Assembly (NCBI GenBank): GCA_033725935.1
Contig: MU867071.1
Coordinates: 176,392-240,391 of the forward strand
Origin: Cladorrhinum sp. PSN259
Lineage: Eukaryota; Ascomycota; Sordariomycetes; Sordariales; Podosporaceae
Direction of reading: 5' to 3'
Length of the DNA stretch: 64,000 bases
Part shown: piece by piece, positions 55,801 to 64,000 of the stretch
Numbering within the stretch: position 1 is the stretch's first letter
How the letters are laid out: the number at the start of each line of letters is the position of its first letter
Position numbers and translations under genes: made by a program
The notes under the pieces: model-generated
The model's input: the letters and a program-made list of their open reading frames with translations, nothing else
Told to the model about the DNA's origin: nothing
Database searches by the model: none

Positions 55801-58047
55801 GACGAAATGGTATTCTGCCTAGATTCTGGCGGTGACGAAATAGAACGCTGCCGCCCATTAAGCTTAGCATACGCCTCCTCATCAATCGTCATGTTTGCCC
55901 CTCCAGCCCGGCGAGTTGGTGGCGCCCCACCCGGAAGTACAAAAAGCTTCAATGACCCGGCGGCGTCCGCCTTTTGACTCTTGGTTGTTAGCAACCTGAC
56001 ATCATCCAGTGGTTCCTCATCATGCTCGAACTTGCCCAGCTCAGTCAGGTAAAGCTGGGCGCCCTCCATCTCAGGAGGCTGAAAGCCCACATTGACGCAG
56101 ACCAGCTGTCGCAAATCTGCTGCTGTCTCGACATCCGTAACATCCAACATGCGGTAGTTCCAGCAATCAGCAGTGGCCAGAATGAAAACACGTGGCCCGC
56201 TGCGCTTGATCCGGAACCCGTCCGCATAGGGGTGATCTAATGCGATCGCGTGATCCAAGGCCATGCCAGCTGGACGACTTCCCAGTGAATGGGGCTTGAA
56301 AGTAAGCCCCGGACTAGTGGGCGAGTCCAAATCATCTGGAAGACCGTCGTCTTTCTTGTTTTTACCCTTACCCCTTAGGAAGGACAGGAACGAGCCGGAT
56401 CCCCCCTTTGCACTACCCGGGGGATCGGTACCCGCGCTCCTGTCACCTCCATCCTGGGGCGAAGGCCGGCTACCGTCTTGACCAAAGCGACGGTCGCCAT
56501 TTCGAGAAGCATTAATTACATCAGCAATGTTCATACCGCTCTTCAACATTGCGGCTGCGTCTGGCGGCACGCCAGATCCGTATATAGCCGCATTCGATGA
56601 TACAGAATCTGTGCTGTTACGCGATCGGTGTCCAAATCTGCTGCTATGAGGTGATGCTGAGAGCTGGCCCGCAGTCGAAGATGGCCAGAGGCCCGAGGCA
56701 GGATTGGGGCTCCCACTTGGACTATCCCTGCCGTGTATGCCCGATTCACTAGGATTTGGACTGTGACGGCGGCTGCTTTCGCTGTCGATATTCTTCATCA
56801 TGCTCCTGTGGTCCGAGTTCATGGTGTGGCTCAAAGTGGGCATTGTTATCGCTCGCACTTGGCTCAAGCCAGGACCAGGTGCCTTGATCGGATTTGCAGT
56901 CTATCACGATTGTTAGCACAATGTCATTTTTTTCTTTTCCTTTTATGCTCTATTCTCAACTTACATTTGGAGACTCGGAAGGGCCAGCAGCAGGAGGGGC
57001 GCTACTAGGAGGTAACGGTGCTGTCGAAGATTCTTTCCGAGCATGACCACCGACGGATCCCTTCGAAGTTTCAACAGGACGACCTGTAACAATACTTCTG
57101 ATCAGACGTCTCATCCTCTTGCCTTCTTCTCTCTCCTTCGTCTGATCCCATCTCGTCCCACTCTTGGTGCACTGATGGAAAAGCCGAGGATAGACCTGCT
57201 GATGCATCATTCCAAAGTTTCCGCGCCCACCATGACTGCTGCCGAGCTCGAGGAAGAGAGCTCCAGAAATGTTCAAAAATCGGAAAGTTTCTTGCCAGTC
57301 TTTTGAGAAATTATTTGCTTGCAACCACATCAGGACATTCTCCATTGGCCATTGGGCAGCCAGTTCCGCGGGGACAGACGAAGTAGTGGTCGCATTGCTG
57401 GTGGTCGACGAGCCTCTGTTGGCATTCATGGCGGCCGCGTACAGTCTGTCACGGCCTGAAGTTTCCTCCAGAGGAGTCGCAGCAGCCGATTCCAGCTGAG
57501 CGCCCGTCCATCCCAAAATCTCTTCAGCGAAACCCAATCCAGGAATACCCACACCTTCGCCGTATGTATCTCCTCCTGACGGTATGTAGGTCGCGCCAAC
57601 CAATGCAGACGACGACTCCTGCTGGGTCTGCTGGGGAGGAGGTGGAGGCACATTTACGCCCGGCAGCGACTGGCCATGCAGTTTGGGATTGTACGCATGC
57701 AAAACCCCAGTATTGTTCGCTGCGCCACTCGGTGGTGGTGGTGGGGGGAAGTTAATTGTTGCCGTCCGCGCATCATATGCTCGACCCCAAGTGCCATGCC
57801 ATGGCGCTGCTCCCAATGCGCTCGGCGGGCCGATCGCGCTGCCGGGAAACGAGTTGTTGGGCGGTGGTCCCGACGGAGGCGGAGGGAGCAAGCCAGGCTG
57901 TCCTGGGGCATTCGGGTAACGCGGAGGAGGAGGAGGTATGTTCATCATGGTGTTGTTTATCCCCACGGCTGGCGGCGGCGACATTGGCGGAGGGGGAGGC
58001 GGCACGTGAAAGGGCCGCGTTGCGTCCCTCTGCCCATTTTGATACAT
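52838..58047 (-). CDS. BCK1: Cell-wall-integrity MAP kinase kinase kinase BCK1 (MIK-1)
   Basis: Three exons, 58047-56965, 56900-53047 and 52958-52838, give 1685 residues. The first 230 residues are Pro-rich (several PPPPPP tracts). A SAM-like domain follows at about 231-300 (WPMENVLMWLQANNFSKDWQ). A Ras-association-like segment lies near 600-690 (RVFILATADCWNYRMLDVTD). Long Ser/Pro-rich regions precede the carboxyl kinase domain at about 1395-1665: GKGTFGRVYLGM, AVKEVEV, HRDLKADNILLD, DFGIS, MAPEVV. The last exon supplies VNPSERPTADVLLSQHPFCE and the tail ending KIRGTY. Bck1 receives signals from protein kinase C and activates the Mkk-Slt2 cascade that maintains the cell wall. Introns are 64 and 88 bp; phases agree. 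Confidence 0.94.
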
Positions 58048-59421
58048 GGCTGCTGTCGTCTCTATTATCTGTACAAGATGTTACAATGGAGAGAGTGTCG
58101 GCGCAGTTGTCGTTATTAAAAACGAGAGAATCGGGGCGCTCAGGGGCGGGGTGAGCAGGAGGAGGAGGGGGGATGCCTCCTGATGGCCCGCGGCGCCAGC
58201 AATCGATCGGAATGGAATGACAATGATTTTTTGTTCGATAATGCAATTAAGTTTTGTTTACTGTGCTTATGCGGGTAGAGCGAATGCGATTTCAATTATG
58301 TTGCGACATTGGTAGTCGTGGCTCCGTTCAGACGTGGTGGGTATCTATCGTATTGTTGTCGACAGCGTTGGGTAGCTTGGGTTCGAGATCGGGGGATCGA
58401 ATCAACGAGCGAACGAACGAACGAGAAGACGGGGGAGTCGGATTAAAACCACGCCACCCTGGGCGGCTACCAGACAAGAGGCCGGCAGACAGACAGATCG
58501 AGAGGGGGAAGAGATAGTGATGGGGAGGGACCCTAGATATTTCTATGCTTGTATGTGCGTGGATCCAGGATTAATATTACTTGTATAATGTCAAGGGCCG
58601 AGGCGCATTTCTGTTCTGTTTCGAACTTCTCTGTGCTTGCTTTCCAGGTTGCTTGGGGTCTTTCTGCTTTCTCCTCTTTTTGGGGTCACACTGGCACCCT
58701 CCCTTCGTCCCCTGGTAGGGCAGCCGCTTCTTTGTGGTCGTTTTCCCCAGCGGCAGCGCTTCGGATTGTTGGATGCACATGCATCTGCAGGCTGCAACCC
58801 GCTCCGGTGTGCTTGTTCGCGCAGGACGTTGACGAATGGGATGGGGCGGGGCCGAGCGAACAGGGGTTGGCCAGGCCCAAGCTTCGTCGTGATTGATGTG
58901 CTGGGGTTCAGGTCGCAAAAGCGGCTGGGCCTTGGCAATCCGCGGGAGAGGGGCGTTCGGGTTCTCCAAGGCTGTGTCTGCGTTCTGCGTTTGTCTGGGC
59001 GCTTCTATTCTTCTCTCTGAAGAAACCGTAATTACCTACCCAGAAACACATAAACTCAGCCATTAAACTTCACACCGGACTGCAGCACCGTTTCTTTTTC
59101 TAGCGTATGACAAATCCCCAGTCATCCACCACTTACACTATGTGACTTTCTACATAAATCCGAAATGCGCTATCCGAGATGATTTAGCGCCGCCTCGGAT
59201 TTGTGATAGATGATGACAATGGTTGTGAGCATGTTTATTATATAGGAATACCACATCCTCATGTACTACGCTACTTTGCTGAAATTCCAAACGCCAAACG
59301 CCTCCCATCGCTGTTGCTCTGGCTCAAACTAAAGTCTAGTTATCAATGATACCAAAAGTCCCGTGCCTTGTGTGCCCCCCTTGCAAAATAAAAATATAGA
59401 ACCAAAGAAAAAAAATTCACC
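58048..59421. other. BCK1 promoter region
   Basis: Leader and promoter of BCK1 plus the 3' flank of the glucosidase gene, all minus strand. A short GAAC repeat lies near 58408-58421. Several overlapping frames at 58549-59020 show no family features. Confidence 0.5.
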
Positions 59422-61777
59422 TCACATTACAGTGCAATTACCCCAATTACCTCCAAAGAACTGATCATAATATCCACCCTCGTCACTATACCTCCTAACC
59501 ATGCCAGTAATTTTCAAGTGCTGTTCACCATCTCCATGCCACCACCTCAGACGCTGCAGCATGACAGTCTCTTCCTCATCACTGCTGATCTCCCACTTGC
59601 CTGAGCTCACCTCAACAACACAAGAGTCCTTGGGGAAGTGATACTCGGGAAGAGACACCACCGTGGGGTGGTCTGTCTCGGCAGTTTTGGGTGCTTGGAT
59701 TGTCATGCTGAATTGACATTGCCGAAGATCAAAGACATAGTTTGTGATGGTGCCTGATGTGTAGATGGGGGCTGGGCGGACATATGCTTCGGCAGCTCGA
59801 TACCCAGGCGCGGCGCTAAGCTCGGGCTGGCGTGCGGCAGCCTCGGACGATATTGATGGGTTGGTGATTGATCGCTTGAGATTGGCTGGCGTGACACTAT
59901 CATCATCATCTAGCTCCTTTCGGTTCGCAGGGCTGCTGCTGTTGAGGTTCGATGTCGACGACTGTGCCAGGTCAGGCGTCTTGGGAACAGGGGACACAGG
60001 AAGCAACTTGTCGTCAGCCGAATAAATAGAAAGATCTTCACCGTTCCACTGATCTCCTGTCTCGTGATCATTTTTTACCATGTAGAGCCATAGAGTGTAC
60101 CCTTCCAAGCCAGAGCCTTCGACTCCAAAGTGGTTGGCATCCATCGCTGCTGTCTGACTGGCGTAATCCCCCGTCTTGTAAGCATGCTTGTCGTCCATAT
60201 CGTAGGGAATACCGAACTCAGTCATTACGCAGGGGTGATTTCCCAAATTGTCAAGACCTTCCTGTCTCATGGCTGCGTGTTGGTCCTTGAAACAATTTCG
60301 AATAGCCGTCTCTCCGAGTTTCACTGCAAATGCCGGGTGCCAATATCGTCCTCGCAATACGCCAATAACATCAACATTCCAGGCTCGGTTCCATTTCTTC
60401 GTCATGAGAGTGATTCCATCATACCAATGAGGGGCATAGACGAGAAGAGGGTCATCGCCATCTGGCGTGCCCTTGATTGTTGGTGGAACTTCCATGGTCG
60501 GTCCCTGCAAGAGAATGATGGAGTCCTTGTGATGCTCCCGGATTGCGTCTCGGTAAGCTCGGAAGTAATCCATAAAGTAGTGGTTGGTAAAGTATGGGTA
60601 ATCAACGTGGTCACCGGTGGATGGGTGCTTTCCAAAGTAGTCCTTTTTGAGCAAGGTGTCTGTTGCTGGATCCCAAACACCATGCTGAGCCCAGATACAC
60701 TCACCCAGTTTCCACCCAGGATCTCTCTTGTAGCCATAACGAGACTCGTCGTAGTCTGCTGGCAACCATGCACTCTCGCCGTGAGGGTCAATCAAAGCTC
60801 GCCCAATTTTCACTGGCCCCAAACCACCCATGTCCCAGGTATCAACTTCGACTGCTCGTCCAGAACCTGTGAGAATGGTCTGCCAGATTGTTGGGCAGGA
60901 CCCTTTCTTCAGCGCCTGCTCTTTTGGAATAACACTGATGTCTTCGTAACCAATCATGCCCTTGTTGGGCTCGTTCAAGCTTTCCCACCCAAACACGATA
61001 TCGTTTTCGATATCGCCAGCCTCGTGTATCCTTTTTGCTAGATACTTGCACGCGAGAATGAAGTGGCCCTGAAGATAATCCTGAATGTTCATGCCATCGA
61101 TAATACACTTTGGGGCAAAAACTTTGCCGGCGAAGAAGAGCGTGAACATGGTGGCGGCAGCGAGGCGATAGTAATTCGTCGACCAGATCATTTTAGGGAA
61201 CTTTTCAGGTTCTGGGTATGTGTTGTGAACAATGGCTGCTTCGGTCGCAGCGAAGCTTTGAGGATTAAGGCCAGCAGCATAAAGCGTCCACATTGGTGCG
61301 CCTGAGCCGCCAGAGAATCGAGACCACTGATATTCGGCAAGACAAAGGTTAGCGACATGGTCATTCATATTTCAAAAGTCGAAGAATACGTACAACATCC
61401 TGATGAGGATCCATAAAGATGTAAAACCCATAACTCTTTGCGGCGCGAAGAATCTCAATGGTTTCTTGTACCCATTCCTCGTCGTAGATGCCAGGTCCTG
61501 CAGCCTCGATGGCCTCCCATGTGAAAACATAGCGGATGGTGTTGTAGCCGAACCGCTTTAACCGTGAGAAGTGAAGATGGGCATCCTCTTTTGGGAAAGG
61601 TTTGCCGGTGAATTTAACGTTGTCACCGTCGAAGAAGTCATCGGCCACATGAGAAGGTTGGTCAGGTTTGCTGGGATATTTGGCGTCACCAGCGACGTTG
61701 ATTCCTCGGAGGGTGACCTGTCTGCCGTAGCCATCGCGAAACTTGCCGTCCTCAATTGTTAACCGGAAACCCGCCAT
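59422..61777 (-). CDS. EGH1: GH5 steryl/ceramide beta-glucosidase (EGH1/EGCrP type)
   Basis: Two exons, 61777-61394 and 61326-59422, give 762 residues; yeast Egh1 has 764. The TIM-barrel landmarks are RQVTLRGINVAGDAKYP, DPHQDVWSRFSGGSGAP across the intron, and FGWESLNEPNKGMIGYEDIS with the acid/base Glu. VYAPHWYDGITL and CVMTEFGIPYDMDDK, with the nucleophile Glu, follow. A carboxyl beta domain ends the protein. Family members (Egh1, Cryptococcus EGCrP1/2) hydrolyse ergosteryl glucoside or glucosylceramide inside the cell, consistent with the absence of a signal peptide. Which lipid is preferred cannot be read here. The start chosen is MAGFRLTIEDG; an upstream in-frame Met would add 11 residues. 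It diverges from PRI1 across 501 bp. Confidence 0.9.
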
Positions 61778-62072
61778 GATGTCCGACAATGAAATGAATA
61801 TCCCAAACAACTAGAAATTATGTCAATAGAGAAAGTGGCTGGAGAATCGGTGTAGAACTTGGGATGACTTGTGGTAGTTTGGACCCAAGCCCCCAAGCGC
61901 CCCTTTGGTTGTGACCTGACTTGGGGACCTGAAGGCCTGGCGCAGGTCCAATCGAGGTTGAATGACGTGGGGCGGCAAGGATGTTTGGGGCAATGTTGGG
62001 TCAACCGGGTGGGGGAGCAGCGATTCCCTTGGAACAACAGGTGGGTCTAGATCTTGGTTCACTGTGGTACCG

Positions 62073-62085
62073 GGGTTAGGGTTAG
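62073..62085 (+). promoter_or_regulatory. Telomere-repeat-like motif (telobox)
   Basis: GGGTTAGGGTTAG, two TTAGGG-type units, lies inside the divergent promoter. Myb-type telobox proteins such as Tbf1 or Teb1 bind such sites in yeast promoters. Here it is identified by sequence only. Confidence 0.5.
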
Positions 62086-62124
62086 AACTTCCATGTGAGT
62101 AAATGAAATGTGGGTCAACACTTT

Positions 62125-62159
62125 ACGCGTCGCGCGGGAAAGACTCGACCTCGACGCGT
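62125..62159. promoter_or_regulatory. Pair of MCB (ACGCGT) sites
   Basis: ACGCGT occurs at 62125-62130 and 62154-62159, 29 bp apart, with CGCG-rich sequence between. This is the binding site of MBF, which drives G1/S genes including DNA replication factors, and fits the adjacent primase gene. Confidence 0.65.
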
Positions 62160-62278
62160 CTCGCAGCTCGTAAATCAGGATGTCCATGCTTGGAGATTAA
62201 CACCCCCATTGAATCTTCTGCGCCGTTGTTGACACAGAACAACTCACATTGACAACACCAACTCTACACATTTTCACC

Positions 62279-63932
62279 ATGGCAGAATCTCAAGAAATGG
62301 CAACACCCATGGACGAGGACTTTGTCCTTGTACCCCCAGCAGTCGATGGGGTGAAGAAAGAGCAGGAAGAGGAGGATATTGATATGGCGGACTTGGATGC
62401 GGCCACCAACAAGTCCTCACCACCAGCAGAAGCTGGGGAGAAAGTCAAGCAGGAAGCAAAGCGAGAACTCGAGGATCTATTCGATGATATGGACTCGGAT
62501 GATGAGTTTCCCAGCACAGCAAATCCTACAAAAGACGAACCCGCCACCTCACAAGCACTGCGATCCTCCCCTGCGTATGTCCTTTACCCTCTCAAGTCCC
62601 AAATATCTTACTCTGACACCCTCCTTCAGACCCGCCGACGAAAAAACAGTAAACATAGAATTTATGCGCACCTTCTACCAGCGCTTCTTCCCCTGGCGCT
62701 ACTGGTTCCAATGGCTTAACCACTCCCCCACGCCCACAAACGACTTCAAGTTCCGCGAGTTCTCCCTCTGGCTCCCGAACGAGGCAGTCCTTCGCTACCA
62801 ATCCTACGTCACCTCAGATCTCATGCGCAAGGACGTCCTCCGTCTAATGCCAACCCGTATCGAAATCGGTCCCATATACACGGCCAACCCCAGAGACCGC
62901 AAGACCTTCCGCAACTCTACAGCCTTTCGACCCATCGCCAAAGAACTCTGCTTCGATATAGATCTTACAGACTACGACGACGTAAGAACCTGCTGCGACA
63001 AAGCAAACATCTGCCTGAAATGCTGGCAATTCATCACCATGGCAGTCAAAGTAATCGACACCGGTCTCCGAGAGGACTTTGGATTCGAACACATCCTCTG
63101 GGTATACTCCGGCCGCAGAGGTGCCCACGCGTGGGTGTGCGACCGCAAAGCCCGCCAGCTGGACGACCACAAGCGCAAAGCGATAGCGGGATACTTTGTC
63201 GCCGTCAAGGGCGGCAAAGAAAGCGGGAAGCGCGTTAACCTGCGCAGGCCTTTACATCCTCACCTCGCTCGCTCTCTCGATATCCTGAAAGAACACTTCC
63301 AGAGCGACATTCTCGAGGTTCAAGACCCCTGGAGGGAAGAAGAACAAGCAGCGCATCTATTGTCCTTGATCCCCGATATCAAGCTCAGAGAAGCGCTGAG
63401 GCAAAAATGGGAGGATAATCCCGACCGCTCGTCCAAAGAAAAGTGGAAGGATATCGACGCTTTGGCTAAGACCCACGGCGGCGATGATACCCGCGCCTTG
63501 TTGGACGCGAAGCAGGATATCGTGCTGGAGTATACTTATCCCAGACTGGACGTGGTCGTTTCGCAGCAGCTTACGCATTTGTTGAAGAGTCCCTTTGTCG
63601 TTCACCCCGGCACGGGGAGAGTCTGTGTACCGATTGATAGGGATAGGCTGGAGAGGTTTGACCCGTTGGATGTGCCGACTGTTGCTGGGCTGGTTAGGGA
63701 GGTTGATGCTTGGCAAAAGGGTGGCGGGAATGCCGATGGGGACGAGGATATGGATATCAAGGGGGAAGATGGTGCGACGGAGAAACATGTGCAGGATTGG
63801 GAGAAGACGAGCTTAAAGCCTTATATCGAGACTTTTAGGGGTTTCGTCGCGAGCTTGTTGAAGGATGAGAGGGAGTTTATCAGGATTAAAAGGGAGAGGG
63901 AGGAAGGTGAGGGTGAAGGGCTTGAGTTCTAA
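62279..63932 (+). CDS. PRI1: DNA primase small (catalytic) subunit
   Basis: Two exons, 62279-62574 and 62630-63932, give 532 residues; yeast Pri1 has 409. The first ~100 residues are acidic and probably disordered (LEDLFDDMDSDDEF), an extra region relative to yeast. Primase blocks follow: FMRTFYQRFFPWRYWFQWLN, FREFSLWLPNEAVLRYQSY, and KELCFDIDLTDYDDVRTC, which carries the metal-binding Asp pair. Next come CLKCWQFITMAVKVID, which closes the zinc-binding set, and WVYSGRRGAHAWVCD. The primase makes RNA primers in the DNA polymerase alpha complex. The intron (GTATGT..CTTCAG) is phase 2 and splits Ala in SSPA/PADEKTVN. The start is MAESQEM; an in-frame Met 30 nt upstream is less likely. Confidence 0.94.
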
Positions 63933-64000
63933 GTTTTTCATCGATTATACCCTGACCTGTACATGCATCTAGGGGTCTTCGCATGGCAGAAGAATACATC

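Larger units (their letters stand above)
61778..62278. promoter_or_regulatory. Divergent promoter of EGH1 and PRI1
   Basis: Five hundred base pairs between two outward start codons. It contains two MluI cell-cycle boxes (62125-62130 and 62154-62159) and a telomere-like GGGTTAGGGTTAG (62073-62085). The boxes lie on the PRI1 side, 120-155 bp before its ATG. Confidence 0.65.

Overview
The window is nuclear DNA of a filamentous ascomycete. Genes are split by short introns (about 46-136 bp, GT..AG, with CTAAC/CTGAC-like branch sites) and separated by long, low-complexity intergenic stretches. The clearest taxonomic marker is an intact frequency (frq) clock gene at 29680-32640. It is 986 codons long, and its amino and carboxyl ends match Neurospora FRQ as I remember it, so a Sordariomycete, probably Sordariales, is most likely. 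I reconstructed twenty protein genes. Most needed exon joining, and every junction was checked for phase.

Layout. 1-10.6 kb: a YMC-type mitochondrial carrier (-), a protein tyrosine phosphatase (-), an FMP25-like mitochondrial RCC1 protein (-) and Golgi tether subunit COG3 (+). 10.6-14.1 kb: a gene-poor stretch. 14.1-24.8 kb: the folliculin/Lst7 homologue (+), GPI1 of the GPI-GlcNAc transferase (-), a small two-helix membrane protein ending 29 nt before the GPI1 start (-), MDM35 (-) and RRP6 (+). 24.8-29.7 kb: the long upstream region and leader of frq. 29.7-42.6 kb: frq (+), prefoldin subunit 3 (+), SEC14 (+), kinetochore subunit MIS14/NSL1 (-), an unrecognised 140-residue protein (-) and proteasome ATPase RPT3 (+). 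43.5-47.6 kb: a head-to-head pair, described below. 48.6-64 kb: a class I alpha-mannosidase (+), the cell-wall MAPKKK BCK1 (-), an EGH1/EGCrP-type steryl/ceramide glucosidase (-) and DNA primase small subunit PRI1 (+).

Most of the window is housekeeping. The best candidate for something undescribed is the pair at 43528-47624. A Ser/Thr kinase with all catalytic motifs carries a carboxyl-terminal C3HC4 zinc module resembling RING1 of fungal RBR ubiquitin ligases. It diverges, across 332 bp, from a protein with an all-helical HeLo-like amino-terminal region and a kinase-like domain that has lost all three catalytic motifs. That second architecture recalls MLKL. The pair may form an active-kinase/pseudokinase signalling or cell-death module; this is inference from architecture and position only.

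Other points of interest are the possible dicistronic arrangement upstream of GPI1, a 12-nt coding first exon in LST7, the conserved internal FRQ start codon, a 45-bp tandem repeat that repeats the FRQ stop codon, and MCB sites plus a telomere-like motif in the EGH1/PRI1 divergent promoter. Gene functions rest on recognising families from the translated sequence; no database search was possible.
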